A stretch of DNA of 64,000 bases from Crocinitomicaceae bacterium. Its GTDB lineage: Bacteria > Bacteroidota > Bacteroidia > Flavobacteriales_D > Crocinitomicaceae. The position numbers were made by a program, and so were the translations under genes. Below, one piece after another: positions 9,848 through 19,380 of the stretch (its first letter is position 1; every line of letters begins with the position of its first letter). The stretch lies in assembly GCA_022447585.1 (NCBI GenBank), contig JAKVAR010000002.1, forward strand, positions 1-64,000, read 5' to 3'. Under the pieces are notes generated by a model. It searched no databases. It saw only the letters and a program-made list of their open reading frames with translations, and was not told the origin of the DNA.

Positions 9848-10366
9848 TTACGATTTAAGTTTAGCGATAATCCCTGTAGTAGAAAATCCTTCAACTAATG
9901 GTATCGCTTTGACAGAACCTCCGAAAGAGCGCACTTCTTTTGAACCTACGATATACTTTTTCGAATTCTGATCTTCTTCTAATGGATCATAATCGGCGCC
10001 CTTAACCAAAACACTTGGCTTCAAATAATTAATCAAATTAATAGGGGTGTCATTATCGAAAAATACGACCAAATCTACACACCCTAAAGCAGCTAAAACG
10101 ATAGCTCTAGCATCTTCCTTATTTACTGGACGATCATCTCCCTTACCTTGTCTCTTTACAGATGAATCTGTATTCAAAGCAACAATCAAACGACTACCTA
10201 ACTCAGCTGCCTCTGCTAAATAAGAAACATGTCCGGCATGTAAAATATCGAAACATCCATTAGTGAAAACCACCTTGTCCATTTTCATTCCCCACATTTT
10301 AACGCGTTTAAGCGCCGTTTCATGGTCAACTATTTTTTTATGAAGATACTCTAACCTTGTATTCAT
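9848..10366 (-). CDS. rfaE2: D-glycero-beta-D-manno-heptose 1-phosphate adenylyltransferase
   Basis: A cytidylyltransferase-fold nucleotidyltransferase of 172 residues that makes ADP-heptose for the LPS inner core. The signature [17 protein letters not shown] carries the HxGH nucleotide-binding motif, followed by VALNTDSSV and the [18 protein letters not shown] region. It is the free-standing adenylyltransferase half of HldE; the kinase half is not in the window. It is last in the minus-strand unit panC-panD-flippase-rfaE2, and its start overlaps the preceding gene by 4 bases. Related glycerol-phosphate cytidylyltransferases share the fold, but the C-terminal motifs favour the heptose enzyme. 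Confidence 0.9.
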   Translation of the reverse strand: MNTRLEYLHKKIVDHETALKRVKMWGMKMDKVVFTNGCFDILHAGHVSYLAEAAELGSRLIVALNTDSSVKRQGKGDDRPVNKEDARAIVLAALGCVDLVVFFDNDTPINLINYLKPSVLVKGADYDPLEEDQNSKKYIVGSKEVRSFGGSVKAIPLVEGFSTTGIIAKLKS

Positions 10367-11349
10367 AGCTTACGACTTTTTTCTACTTCAGCAAGTTTAG
10401 GTTGCTGTTGGATTAAGAATAATGAAATTAAACCAAGTATGATCATCATTGCAGTTTGAGCCACCCAAATAAAAATACCAAAACCGGCAAAATTAATTCC
10501 ATACAACACCAATACCGCATTCACCCATGCAGGATATGCTCCAATACCGCCTGGAAGTAATGCAATAGCAGCAGCTCCAACAACAAAAGCTCCAAAAACA
10601 GCCCCTAAATCGATTCCAGCTGTTTCAGGGAATGCCTGAGCAAAAATCCAAATAGTAGCAACATAACTCGACCAAATAAACACAGTATGTCCGATGTAAG
10701 CCCATTTCTTTTTCATTGTCCAAATTGACTTTAACCCTTCCAAGAATCCTTTCAACTTATCTATAACGAAACTCTTAAACCTCTCAATTTTAAGGAAAGC
10801 TATCAATCCAACCACGCCAAAAACAGCAGCGGCCACTAAGGCATAGATCAACCATGCATTGGACCCACCACCTTCTGATGCCGTTATTTGACTAAACTCT
10901 TCTGAATTAGCTTGTAACAAACCTGAAACAAAAACAACAATACCGAGCATAATAACATCAACAACACGCTCAACGACAATTGTTGCAAAGCCTTTTTCAA
11001 AAGGAACTTTCTCATAACTCGTTAGTAATCCGGCACGAGCAAACTCACCAGAACGAGGAACAGTATAATTAATAATATAGCCAGACATTACAGCATGATA
11101 AGCATTAGAGAGCTTTGGTGTATACCCCAATGGTTCTAACTGAAACAACCATCGATAACTTCGACTTAAATGGCTTAAAAACGAAATGAAAAGTGCCAGA
11201 AAAACCCAAAAGTAGTTGGCATCAAAGAATGAATCCTTAGTCTGCTGAATTTGCTCATCGTCTAATCCATTAAAAAAATACCACGTAAGATAGACTCCGA
11301 TCCCAATTGGGATAACAATCTTAAGAATTTTGATAATCGTAGCTTTCAA
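10363..11349 (-). CDS. Flippase-like integral membrane protein (lysylphosphatidylglycerol synthase TM-region family)
   Basis: A polytopic membrane protein of 328 residues with about eight hydrophobic helices, of the UPF0104/LPG_synthase_TM family. Motifs seen in the family include [22 protein letters not shown] and the glycine-rich [13 protein letters not shown] near the C-terminus. The family is related to the flippase part of MprF and is thought to move lipids or lipid-linked sugars across the inner membrane; the substrate here is not known. It starts one base after panD ends and overlaps rfaE2 by 4 bases (ATGA). Co-transcription with a heptose-activating enzyme is compatible with an envelope role, but that is inference. 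Confidence 0.85.
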   Translation of the reverse strand: MKATIIKILKIVIPIGIGVYLTWYFFNGLDDEQIQQTKDSFFDANYFWVFLALFISFLSHLSRSYRWLFQLEPLGYTPKLSNAYHAVMSGYIINYTVPRSGEFARAGLLTSYEKVPFEKGFATIVVERVVDVIMLGIVVFVSGLLQANSEEFSQITASEGGGSNAWLIYALVAAAVFGVVGLIAFLKIERFKSFVIDKLKGFLEGLKSIWTMKKKWAYIGHTVFIWSSYVATIWIFAQAFPETAGIDLGAVFGAFVVGAAAIALLPGGIGAYPAWVNAVLVLYGINFAGFGIFIWVAQTAMMIILGLISLFLIQQQPKLAEVEKSRKL

Positions 11350-11700
11350 TTAGTCGATTAAATTAGTTTGTTCGTTCGGAAAAACTAAAGATGGCTTGAA
11401 AGACTTGGCATCTTCAAAATCCATAAATCCGTAACCGATAATAATTACACTATCTCCAACAGCTACTCTGCGTGCTGCAGCTCCGTTCAAACAAATCACA
11501 CCTGAACCAGCCTCACCTTTAATTGTATACGTCTCTATACGTTCTCCATTGTTGTTATTCACAATCTGAACGCGCTCTCCCTCAATAATATTGGCCGCTT
11601 TCATTAATTCTTCATCAATTGTAATACTTCCAATATAATTTAAATCTGCTTGAGTAACTCGTGCTCTGTGTATTTTTGATTTTACTACCTGTACTAACAT
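11350..11700 (-). CDS. panD: Aspartate 1-decarboxylase precursor
   Basis: Decarboxylates aspartate to beta-alanine for pantothenate and CoA synthesis. This pyruvoyl enzyme is made as a proenzyme that cleaves itself between Gly24 and Ser25, and the site is visible as NYIGSITID. Other family landmarks are [14 protein letters not shown] at the N-terminus and [21 protein letters not shown] near the end. At 116 residues it is full length. It lies between panC (32-bp gap) and the flippase gene (no gap), placing two pantothenate enzymes in one minus-strand unit. Confidence 0.97.
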   Translation of the reverse strand: MLVQVVKSKIHRARVTQADLNYIGSITIDEELMKAANIIEGERVQIVNNNNGERIETYTIKGEAGSGVICLNGAAARRVAVGDSVIIIGYGFMDFEDAKSFKPSLVFPNEQTNLID

Positions 11701-11732
11701 TTTCTAGTTATAATTTGCAGTCCAAAGTTAGC

Positions 11733-12599
11733 TTATTTTTCAGAATCATTGGATTGTGGAACAATCTCCATATTATCTATTAGTCTTACCTCGCCGCAAT
11801 AAGCTGCAAGACAAGCGCGTGTCCCTGAAACCCATGTATCAATTTCTAACAAAGTTTCAGGATGAACAATGTTCAAATATTCTAACTCTAAATTTCCTTT
11901 ATTAAAATATTCTAGTGCAATTTCTTTTGTTCTCGCAGGATTGAATCGTTTTGCCAATGACTGCATTAAGACCATCAATTGATTTATAATAATCGCATCG
12001 TCTAACTGACGTTCAGAAAGCCTATAATTTCTACTACTACTTGCCAATCCTGAGACCTCTCTAACAATTTCACAAGGTACGATAACCGTATTCAAATTAA
12101 ATGACTTAACCATGAAATTAATTACGGCTAACTGCTGAAAATCCTTCAATCCAAACAAGGAGTACTCGGGCTGAACAATTTCGATTAATCGCTTACAAAC
12201 ATTCACTACACCTTTAAAATGTCCTGGACGAAATTCACCTTCCATAACCGTTTCTAGATGACCAAGCTCTAGATCCACTTCTCTGTAATCAGAAGGATAA
12301 ACCTCATTAACCGTTGGTGCAAAAACAATTATATCACCTACAGTTTTCAATAATTTTAAGTCGTTATCTAAAGTTCTTGGATAATTTACTAAATCTTCCT
12401 TACGATTGAATTGTGTTGGATTTACAAAAATACTAACTACCACTTCGTTAGCTAGAGAAAGACCTTTCTTAACAAGTTCTATATGCCCATGATGAAGCGC
12501 TCCCATCGTTGGTACTAGTGCAACAGACGAACTCTCGCCGTTTTTCTTCAATCTTTCTCGTAGAGATTCTACGGTAGTAAAAACATTCAAATCCTCCAT
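11733..12599 (-). CDS. panC: Pantothenate synthetase (pantoate-beta-alanine ligase)
   Basis: Joins pantoate and the beta-alanine made by PanD, using ATP. The 288-residue protein shows the ATP-binding HIGH-like motif in PTMGALHHGH, the FVNPTQFN motif, the RPGHFKGV motif and GLKDFQQL, followed by the C-terminal region with RACLAAYCGEVRLIDN. It is the first gene of the minus-strand unit and diverges from the glycogen-synthase-like gene, with a 96-bp region between the two start codons. panB is not in the window. Confidence 0.97.
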   Translation of the reverse strand: MEDLNVFTTVESLRERLKKNGESSSVALVPTMGALHHGHIELVKKGLSLANEVVVSIFVNPTQFNRKEDLVNYPRTLDNDLKLLKTVGDIIVFAPTVNEVYPSDYREVDLELGHLETVMEGEFRPGHFKGVVNVCKRLIEIVQPEYSLFGLKDFQQLAVINFMVKSFNLNTVIVPCEIVREVSGLASSSRNYRLSERQLDDAIIINQLMVLMQSLAKRFNPARTKEIALEYFNKGNLELEYLNIVHPETLLEIDTWVSGTRACLAAYCGEVRLIDNMEIVPQSNDSEK

Positions 12600-12638
12600 T
12601 TAATAACGCATTGAGAGGGACAAATCTATCCGTTTTTG

Positions 12639-12669
12639 TTGAAGTTTCGATTTTTTTTGTATATTTTTG
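12639..12669 (+). promoter_or_regulatory. Promoter of the glgA-like/DUF4270/glmS unit
   Basis: TTG at 12639-12641 and TATTTTTG at 12662-12669 are separated by 20 bases and match the Bacteroidota -33/-7 elements. The -7 element ends 26 bases before the chosen ATG at 12696. This supports that start over the in-frame ATG at 12636, which lies upstream of the promoter core. Confidence 0.65.
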
Positions 12670-12695
12670 TAAACGTTTTTATCAATAACATTTTC

Positions 12696-13517
12696 ATGGA
12701 GAAAAAGAAAGTACTTTTTATCTCGCAAGAGATATCGCCATTTTTACCCAAGTCAGAGGTTTCTTTGACGGCTAGAAGCTTGGCACAAGGAGTTCAGGAA
12801 GGAGGAAAAGAGATTCGCGCATTTATGCCTCGATTCGGAGTTATAAATGAAAGAAGACACCAGCTTCATGAAGTTATACGTTTATCTGGAATGAACTTAA
12901 TTATTGACGATGCTGATCATCCATTAATTATTAAAGTTGCTTCAATCTCTGCGGCAAGAATGCAGGTTTATTTCATTGACAACGAAGAATACTTCAAAAG
13001 AAAAAACACTGTTCTAGACGATAAGGAAATTGAACATAAAGATAACGATGAGCGCTCTATGTTCTTCTGCCGAGGAGTTCTAGAGACTGTAAAGAAATTA
13101 GGATGGCAGCCAGATGTTATTCACTGTAATGGATGGATGACTTCATTAATGCCTATTTATATCAAAGAACTATACAAAGACGACCCGCACTTTGCAAATA
13201 CGAAAGTTGTTTACAACATATACGGTGACGGGTTTAACAATAATTGGGATCCACGCCTATCTGAAAAACTTAAATTTGACGGATTCAGCGACGATGTTGT
13301 TAAAGACTTTGAAGATCCAAGTTTTGAGAACATTACTAAAGCTGCAGCAAAATATGTTGACGGTTTAAGCGTTGCTAGTGAAGAATTAAGTCCGGAACTA
13401 AGAAACATCTTCGATAATGCGAAGTGTGAAAAGTTAGACTACGTAGCTGAGGAGCATCAAGTCAAAGAAGTTTCGGAATTTTTGGATAAAGTAATTGATG
13501 CAGAAGTTCTCATATAA
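12696..13517 (+). CDS. Short glycogen/starch-synthase-like protein (N-terminal GT5 domain only)
   Basis: A 273-residue protein resembling only the N-terminal Rossmann domain of glycogen synthase (normally about 480 residues); the C-terminal ADP-glucose-binding domain is absent. It keeps VLFISQEISPF, the RAFMPRFGVINERRHQLHEV region and the DVIHCNGWMT motif. The KTGGLGDV-type loop that binds the glucosyl donor is replaced by LPKSEVSLT. It is therefore unlikely to be a normal glycogen synthase; a regulatory or other role is inference. I recall the same short protein beside panC in many Flavobacteriia. The DUF4270 gene starts two bases after its stop. Confidence 0.8.
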   Translation: MEKKKVLFISQEISPFLPKSEVSLTARSLAQGVQEGGKEIRAFMPRFGVINERRHQLHEVIRLSGMNLIIDDADHPLIIKVASISAARMQVYFIDNEEYFKRKNTVLDDKEIEHKDNDERSMFFCRGVLETVKKLGWQPDVIHCNGWMTSLMPIYIKELYKDDPHFANTKVVYNIYGDGFNNNWDPRLSEKLKFDGFSDDVVKDFEDPSFENITKAAAKYVDGLSVASEELSPELRNIFDNAKCEKLDYVAEEHQVKEVSEFLDKVIDAEVLI

Positions 13518-13518
13518 A

Positions 13519-14835
13519 ATGAATATTATCACACCATTTACGTGGCGGAAAGGGGCATCTCTTTCCGCTACTTTTTTATTTTGCCTATTGGTTTCAGTGG
13601 CTTGTAAAAAGAAAGAAAACACATTAGGGAAGAATAACATCGATCAAAATGATTTGCTTCAATCGGCAACTACAGATACTTTTTCTTTAGTTACCTTCTC
13701 TTATGTAAGTGACTCTATTATTTCCGACAACCCTCCTTTTGGAGTTCTTGGCTCATACAACGACCCAGTGTTTGGAAGGTATAACGCTGAAATTTACACT
13801 CAAATAAGATTAAGTGGTGCGAATCCAGAATTTGGCGATATAAGTGGAATTGTAGTAGATTCATTTGTATTGGCGTTAGAATATGTTGGTGCCAACTCTT
13901 TTTATGGAGAGATTGGTGATCAAACAATTGAAGTTTTTGAGTTGGGCGAAGATCTCCACATTGACTCAACATACTACTCTAAAGACATCAAGGCTTTGAC
14001 AGGTTTAGATCTTGTTGTTCCGGGTATGGAAGTACTCGAAATGAATACATCTTATTTGACCGTTGTTGATAATGATACTATCGATCCACAATTGAGAATT
14101 CATTTAAACACAGCAAAAGCTGACGCGTTTATTGCGGAGGCAGATGCTGGAACTGCTTTTAGCGATAACGATGCGTTCATAAACTACTTCAAAGGTCTTC
14201 TCATTAAAACAAATAACTTTGGCCAATCTTCAGGTCAAGGTGGTGCGTTCTACTTTAACATGACGGATCCAGCAACTAAATTGACCATTTACTATACACA
14301 AGACGGTGAACAAAAAGAATATGACTTTCTAATCAATTCCTCATGCGCTGATTTTAACCACGTTGACATTGACAATTCAATGACAGATGTTGAAACGGTT
14401 ATCAATGATACAATACCAGGACAGGAAACATTTTACGCTCAATCTTTCGGGTCTAGGGCAGTTGTTCAGATTCCTGGATTAGATAACATACCTAATAATG
14501 CCATTGTTCACACCGCAACTTTATTCTTACCAACGCAATATCAGTCCGGAACAAAATATGCTCCTGGTTTTGATGTCTCAATCGCAATTACAGAAACGGG
14601 GGGAGATTCTCAATTATTCGGATATGGAACTGCTCCATACAGCGCTTATACTAAAGGTTTTGAAATAGACTTGCGAACGTATGTTCAGGGTTTAATCAAT
14701 AATCAACTTGAAAATAATGGTTTGATTATTTCTCCAATACTACACAATACTTCGGCAGAACGAATTATCTTTAATGGACCGCTTACATCCAACAAAGAAA
14801 AGCCTTTTTTAAAAATACTATATACTGAATTCTAA
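13519..14835 (+). CDS. DUF4270 family lipoprotein
   Basis: A 438-residue Bacteroidota-specific protein. The N-terminus has a lipoprotein signal: a hydrophobic stretch ending LLVSVAC followed by KKK, so C is the predicted lipidated residue. The beta-rich body contains SYVSDSIISDNPPFGVLGSY and GSYNDPVFGRYNAEIYTQ, typical of DUF4270, and ends with FNGPLTSNKEKPFLKILYTEF. Function is not established. I chose ATG 13519, one base after the previous stop, rather than 13495, which overlaps it. glmS follows after 5 bases, so the three genes are almost certainly co-transcribed. Confidence 0.85.
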   Translation: MNIITPFTWRKGASLSATFLFCLLVSVACKKKENTLGKNNIDQNDLLQSATTDTFSLVTFSYVSDSIISDNPPFGVLGSYNDPVFGRYNAEIYTQIRLSGANPEFGDISGIVVDSFVLALEYVGANSFYGEIGDQTIEVFELGEDLHIDSTYYSKDIKALTGLDLVVPGMEVLEMNTSYLTVVDNDTIDPQLRIHLNTAKADAFIAEADAGTAFSDNDAFINYFKGLLIKTNNFGQSSGQGGAFYFNMTDPATKLTIYYTQDGEQKEYDFLINSSCADFNHVDIDNSMTDVETVINDTIPGQETFYAQSFGSRAVVQIPGLDNIPNNAIVHTATLFLPTQYQSGTKYAPGFDVSIAITETGGDSQLFGYGTAPYSAYTKGFEIDLRTYVQGLINNQLENNGLIISPILHNTSAERIIFNGPLTSNKEKPFLKILYTEF

Positions 14836-14840
14836 AACCT

Positions 14841-16685
14841 ATGTGTGGAATTGTTGCTTACATTGGAAAGAAAGAAGCTTATCCAATAATCGTAAAAGGA
14901 TTAAAAAGACTAGAATATAGAGGGTACGATAGTGCTGGTGTTGCCTTGCTAAATAATGGCGACTTAAACATCTATAAGAAGCAAGGGAAAGTTGCAAATC
15001 TAGAAGAACATGCTGCCGATAAAAATCGTTCTGGGCATGCTGGAATAGGGCATACTCGATGGGCTACCCACGGAGCTCCAAACGATGTAAATGCTCACCC
15101 GCATTATTCAGAAGACTGTAACATTGCCTTAATTCATAATGGCATTATTGAGAACTATGATGCTATTAAGCAAAGACTCGTCGGTAATGGTTACATATTC
15201 AAAAGTGAAACAGATACTGAGGTATTGACTTACCTCGTTGATGACATTCATAAAAACGCTGGTGTTTCAGTTGCTGAAGCAGTTCGACTTGCACTACAAC
15301 AGGTTGTTGGCGCATACGCAATTGTTGTTATTTCAAAAGACAACCCCGATCAACTAATCGCTGCTCGAAAAAGTAGTCCGCTAGTTTTAGGAATTGGAAA
15401 AGATAATGATTTCTTTCTTGCATCCGATGCAACACCAATAGTAGAGTATACCAAGAAGGTTGTTTACATGGAGGACGAAGAAATTGCTATTGTTGACTTA
15501 AATGAAGGGTTAAAATTATATAGCATTGATGAAGTCGAAAAAACGCCATATGTACAAGAGCTTGAATTACAGCTTGAAGCTCTTGAAAAAGGTGGATATG
15601 AGCACTTCATGCTTAAAGAGATCCATGAACAACCAAGATCAATTAAAGACTGTTTCAGAGGTCGTTTGAATGCTGAAGAAGGATGGGTTTCACTTGGCGG
15701 TATCAAAGACTATGAAGAGAAAATGATTAAAGCGAATCGTATTATTATGATTGCTAGTGGTACTTCTTGGCATGCAGGATTAGTTGGTGAGTACTTATTT
15801 GAGGATTTAGCTAGAATCAACGTGGAAGTTGAGTATGCCAGTGAATTCAGGTATAGAAATCCAATCATTACTGAAAATGATATCGTAATTGCAATTTCAC
15901 AAAGTGGTGAAACTGCAGATACATTGGCGGCACTTGAACTTGCAAAATCCAAAGGAGCGACAATTCTTGGAATTTGCAACGTTGTTGGCTCTTCAATTTC
16001 AAGAATTACTGATGCCGGCTCATACACGCACGCCGGACCAGAAATTGGAGTAGCTTCAACTAAAGCTTTTACAGCGCAAGTAACTGTGCTGACATTAATG
16101 GCTTTATCATTAGCTAAACGCAAGGGTACTATTTCTGAAACTAAATTCAGAACAATGTTATCTGAATTAGAAGCAATTCCTCAAAAGGTTCAGCAGATTC
16201 TAGATAAAAATGAAGAAATCAAGATTATCTCAGAGAAATATCAAGATGCATCGAATGCATTATACTTAGGAAGGGGAAGTTCTTTTCCAGTCGCTTTGGA
16301 AGGTGCATTAAAACTTAAAGAGATTTCTTATATCCACGCTGAAGGTTACCCTGCAGCAGAAATGAAACACGGACCAATCGCTTTGATTGATGAAGAAATG
16401 CCTGTTTTTGTAATTGCAACTAGCGGAACTTCATACGAAAAGGTAGTAAGTAATATTCAGGAGGTTAAAGCAAGAAAAGGAAAACTTATCGCTATTGTAA
16501 CTGAAGGGGATGATCAAGTAGATAACATTGCGGATCATACTATTGAGATCCCTGATACTGACGAGCATTTAGTGCCATTATTAGCAACTATACCATTCCA
16601 ACTATTATCTTATCATATTGCCGTTATGAGAGAATGCAATGTTGATCAGCCAAGAAATCTTGCAAAATCAGTAACCGTTGAGTAA
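14841..16685 (+). CDS. glmS: Glutamine--fructose-6-phosphate aminotransferase (isomerizing)
   Basis: Makes glucosamine-6-phosphate, the entry step to UDP-GlcNAc for peptidoglycan and LPS. At 614 residues it is full length. The class II glutaminase begins MCGIVAYIG (nucleophile C2), with RRGYDSAG-like EYRGYDSAGVAL and GIGHTRWATHG. Two SIS sugar-isomerase domains follow, with ASGTSWHAG, ISQSGETADT and LGRGSSFPVALEGALKLKEISYIHAEGY. The end LAKSVTVE matches the family C-terminus. The TAA overlaps the next ATG (TAATG at 16683-16687). No glmS ribozyme is expected or seen, since the leader is only 5 bases. Confidence 0.97.
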   Translation: MCGIVAYIGKKEAYPIIVKGLKRLEYRGYDSAGVALLNNGDLNIYKKQGKVANLEEHAADKNRSGHAGIGHTRWATHGAPNDVNAHPHYSEDCNIALIHNGIIENYDAIKQRLVGNGYIFKSETDTEVLTYLVDDIHKNAGVSVAEAVRLALQQVVGAYAIVVISKDNPDQLIAARKSSPLVLGIGKDNDFFLASDATPIVEYTKKVVYMEDEEIAIVDLNEGLKLYSIDEVEKTPYVQELELQLEALEKGGYEHFMLKEIHEQPRSIKDCFRGRLNAEEGWVSLGGIKDYEEKMIKANRIIMIASGTSWHAGLVGEYLFEDLARINVEVEYASEFRYRNPIITENDIVIAISQSGETADTLAALELAKSKGATILGICNVVGSSISRITDAGSYTHAGPEIGVASTKAFTAQVTVLTLMALSLAKRKGTISETKFRTMLSELEAIPQKVQQILDKNEEIKIISEKYQDASNALYLGRGSSFPVALEGALKLKEISYIHAEGYPAAEMKHGPIALIDEEMPVFVIATSGTSYEKVVSNIQEVKARKGKLIAIVTEGDDQVDNIADHTIEIPDTDEHLVPLLATIPFQLLSYHIAVMRECNVDQPRNLAKSVTVE

Positions 16686-17035
16686 TGGCTAAAGCTATTT
16701 CACAAAAGAATAAAGATTTTTTCCAAAACGTATACGATGTTGCGCGTCTAATTCCAATTGGTCGCGCTACTTCATATGGGGCTATTGCCAAATACTTAGG
16801 TTCACCAAGATCCAGCAGAATGGTCGGGTGGGCAATGAATGCGGCGCATAATCACAAGGATATTCCAGCACATCGTGTTGTAAACAGAAACGGATTATTG
16901 ACAGGTAAAATGCATTTTTCTAATCCGCACGAAATGCAGCAACTCTTGGAAAAAGAGGGAATAGTGGTTAAGAATGATACAATTCAAAATTTTCAAAAAA
17001 TATATTGGGACCCTGCAATCGAACTCGCGTTTTAA
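16685..17035 (+). CDS. Alkyltransferase-like protein (MGMT family, no catalytic Cys)
   Basis: A 116-residue DNA-binding-domain-only relative of O6-methylguanine-DNA methyltransferase. The helix-turn-helix and arginine-finger region (YGAIAKYLGSPRSSRMVGWAM) is intact. In the active-site motif PCHR the cysteine is replaced by alanine: IPAHRVV, A62. That substitution defines alkyltransferase-like (ATL) proteins, which bind O6-alkylguanine without repairing it and recruit nucleotide excision repair. Its start overlaps the glmS stop by one base, so it is probably co-translated with glmS; no functional link is evident. The 3' end overlaps a converging lipoprotein gene by 4 bases. Confidence 0.88.
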   Translation: MAKAISQKNKDFFQNVYDVARLIPIGRATSYGAIAKYLGSPRSSRMVGWAMNAAHNHKDIPAHRVVNRNGLLTGKMHFSNPHEMQQLLEKEGIVVKNDTIQNFQKIYWDPAIELAF

Positions 17036-17283
17036 TCGTCAAATAATTCCTCCAAGAACAATTTTTCGTGTCCCGAAACTTTCGCTAAGAAATTAATCTC
17101 ATTTGTGATTTCAGTAATTTCATTATCGAAACGATCAGTAGCAGATAAACTATAACTCTCCTGAACCGCAGCAAGACGTTCCTTAAGTTCTCGCCCTTGG
17201 GCAAGTCGTTCTTCATATTCAGACGTACAAGAAGTCAATCCTCCAGTGAAAACTAATAGTAGTGCCAATAAGCATGATTTCAT
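17032..17283 (-). CDS. Small putative lipoprotein
   Basis: An 83-residue protein with a clear lipoprotein signal: MKSCLLALLLVF then GGLTSC, with C as the predicted lipidated residue. The mature part is short, charged and helical (YEERLAQGRELKERLAAVQE), with coiled-coil character. I do not recognise a family. It converges on and overlaps the ATL gene by 4 bases and is divergent from the SDR gene. Confidence 0.75.
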   Translation of the reverse strand: MKSCLLALLLVFTGGLTSCTSEYEERLAQGRELKERLAAVQESYSLSATDRFDNEITEITNEINFLAKVSGHEKLFLEELFDD

Positions 17284-17440
17284 ATTACAAAGTAACGACT
17301 GTTTATTCGATCCTACAAAAAATATGATAATCCATACCCTGGTAATAATAATTAGAGATTACGAAATATACAGTTGTTAAATTTTACAGGTATCTGTAAT
17401 AGCTATATGTATATATAATTGAAAGCAGTAAATTAGTCTT

Positions 17441-18442
17441 ATGATATTCGTTACAGGTGGAACTGGATTGCTAGGAACTCATTTACTCGTTCAATTGAGT
17501 ACACATAAGATTCCTATTCGGGCTTTATACCGTTCGGAATCCAAAAAGAATAAAGTATTAGGTATATTCCAACATTACCTTTCCGAAAACGCACAACAAG
17601 CTTATGATAAGATTGAATGGGTAAAAGGTGACATACTGGATTTACCTAGTTTGAAAGAACACATGCAAGGCGCAAGGAAGGTTTATCATTGTGCCGCCAT
17701 GGTTTCTTTTCACAAAAGTGATTTCAACAACTTACTTAAGATAAACAGAGAAGGGACGGAAAATGTAGTGAACATCGCATTGACTTTAAACCGATGTAAA
17801 TTATGCTATGTAAGTTCAACTGCAGCAATAGGTGGACTTGATGGAGAAATGACAACGGAAGATTCTAAATGGAAGAATGAACCTACAACAAGTGGCTATA
17901 GTATTTCAAAATATTCTGCTGAAAAAGAAGTTTGGCGAGCCATTGAAGAAGGGCTAGATGCCGTAATGGTAAACCCATGTGTAATACTTGGGGCAGGAAA
18001 CTGGAATGAAAGCTCATTGACAATCTTCAGAACATTGAAGAAAGGTGTTAGTTTTTATCCTCCAGGAGCAAATGCTGTTGTTGATGCAAGAGATGTAGCT
18101 GAAATTATGATCAAGCTTACTGATTCAAATATTACCGCTCAACGATACTTGTGTATTGGTAGCAATCAATCGTTTCAAGTTCTAATGGCAGAGATTGCCA
18201 ATCAATTGAACGTAAAAATGCCTAAAAAACCAGTAAAGCGGTGGATGGTTGAAGTTGCACGGATATTGATTGGTGGATTAGCATTGTTCACATCGAAGAA
18301 ACCTTCAATAACGAAAGAGACCGTTGAAAGTCTGTTTGGAAACAAATCATACGATGCTTCAAAAATTAGAAAAGAATTGGATTTCACTTTTCGTACACTC
18401 CCAGAAATGGTTGAAAACGGAATTAAGGGAAGACAACTTTAA
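17441..18442 (+). CDS. NAD-dependent epimerase/dehydratase family protein (extended SDR)
   Basis: A 333-residue extended short-chain dehydrogenase/reductase. The Rossmann motif TGGTGLLG is at residues 5-12. Catalytic landmarks are CYVSSTAAIGG (active-site serine) and GYSISKYSAEKEV (YxxxK). The VNPCVILGAGNW stretch after the lysine resembles dihydroflavonol-reductase or 3-beta-HSD-like members rather than sugar-nucleotide epimerases. The substrate cannot be told. It stands alone and overlaps the converging YD-repeat gene by 4 bases. Confidence 0.88.
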   Translation: MIFVTGGTGLLGTHLLVQLSTHKIPIRALYRSESKKNKVLGIFQHYLSENAQQAYDKIEWVKGDILDLPSLKEHMQGARKVYHCAAMVSFHKSDFNNLLKINREGTENVVNIALTLNRCKLCYVSSTAAIGGLDGEMTTEDSKWKNEPTTSGYSISKYSAEKEVWRAIEEGLDAVMVNPCVILGAGNWNESSLTIFRTLKKGVSFYPPGANAVVDARDVAEIMIKLTDSNITAQRYLCIGSNQSFQVLMAEIANQLNVKMPKKPVKRWMVEVARILIGGLALFTSKKPSITKETVESLFGNKSYDASKIRKELDFTFRTLPEMVENGIKGRQL

Positions 18443-19347
18443 TCGAAGAATTCGTAATCCTTGAACCTCAAGATCATCATAAACCCCGTACTTACCTGAC
18501 GTGTAATTACTGTTGCAAGTAACTTCGTTTTACTGTTGTAAATGATTTGAATGTCTGTAATGAATTCACCGTTCTTATAAATGTGTTTTTCTATCAAGTT
18601 TCCTAATTCGTCATAGCGAAACAACAACTCTTCAATAAATCCATCTTTACGATTACTGCTTTTACGAATCGCTGACAATTTCCCTTGCTCATTATATTCG
18701 TAGGCATACGTATAAACAGTCGAAGTCATTTTAATGCGCTCCACGCGCTCCACAAGGTAACCTAGTTCATTATAATTCCAGAATTCGTCCAAATACGGGA
18801 GTTCATAATTATTGTATCGGGTAGCTTTCGTTTGCTTATCGAATTCCGCATATTTGATTGTTTCGTTATTGAATAACAATGAACGCACTGTACTATTGTT
18901 CGAATCAATATCGCGCGTATAAGACTCATCAATTACTCTACCCTCCTCATCATATAGATAATGAATTGAAGTAAATCCTTCTTGATCTGTTTTACGGTGT
19001 GTTTCCAATTCGTTTTGATCGTTGTAGATATACAGGTTCCAAGTTGTATCCTTTGTACCATCATCTGAACGTGTTTCATAACTCGAAATTAGATGCCCTT
19101 CTTGATCAAATTCATAAACGTATTTGAATTGCGTAGTCTTCATCAATTCACCTTGTTTTTTATATACAAAGGTACCGTTTAAGCTTTTCAGTTTGTTCTG
19201 CTTCACGAAAGTCTCATTGAAAAATGGACGATCAGTGAATGCCTCTCCATTTCTGTTATCTAAGACTTGAGCATAGGCAATCCCACTAAAAACAAGAAAG
19301 AGTAATAATATTCTCACGTGGCAAAGGAAACAAAAATGATACGGCAT
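18439..19347 (-). CDS. Secreted YD/RHS-repeat-like protein
   Basis: About 300 residues with a hydrophobic signal sequence (ILLLFLVFSGIAYAQ). The body carries at least six imperfect tyrosine-rich repeats of the Y.YD..G.L type: YEFDQEGHL, YLYDEEGRV, WNYNELGYLV, YEYNEQGKLS and FRYDELGNLI among them. Such strands occur in RHS/YD-repeat and YwqK-like proteins that form beta-sheet shells. No toxin domain is present, so it is not a complete RHS toxin. The true start is uncertain: ATG 19347 gives ten extra residues before the signal peptide, and a GTG at 19317 would start exactly at it. Function unknown. Confidence 0.7.
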   Translation of the reverse strand: MPYHFCFLCHVRILLLFLVFSGIAYAQVLDNRNGEAFTDRPFFNETFVKQNKLKSLNGTFVYKKQGELMKTTQFKYVYEFDQEGHLISSYETRSDDGTKDTTWNLYIYNDQNELETHRKTDQEGFTSIHYLYDEEGRVIDESYTRDIDSNNSTVRSLLFNNETIKYAEFDKQTKATRYNNYELPYLDEFWNYNELGYLVERVERIKMTSTVYTYAYEYNEQGKLSAIRKSSNRKDGFIEELLFRYDELGNLIEKHIYKNGEFITDIQIIYNSKTKLLATVITRQVSTGFMMILRFKDYEFFD

Positions 19348-19380
19348 CGCAACAATAGTTCTAAATCTTATTAAAAACGT

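Noticed and set aside
14836..14840. glmS ribozyme leader
   Set aside because: Only five bases separate glmS from the upstream gene, which leaves no room for a ribozyme.
17384..17399. Inverted repeat TTACAG-GTAT-CTGTAA upstream of the SDR gene as an operator
   Set aside because: Six-base arms in AT-rich DNA are common and no regulator gene is adjacent.
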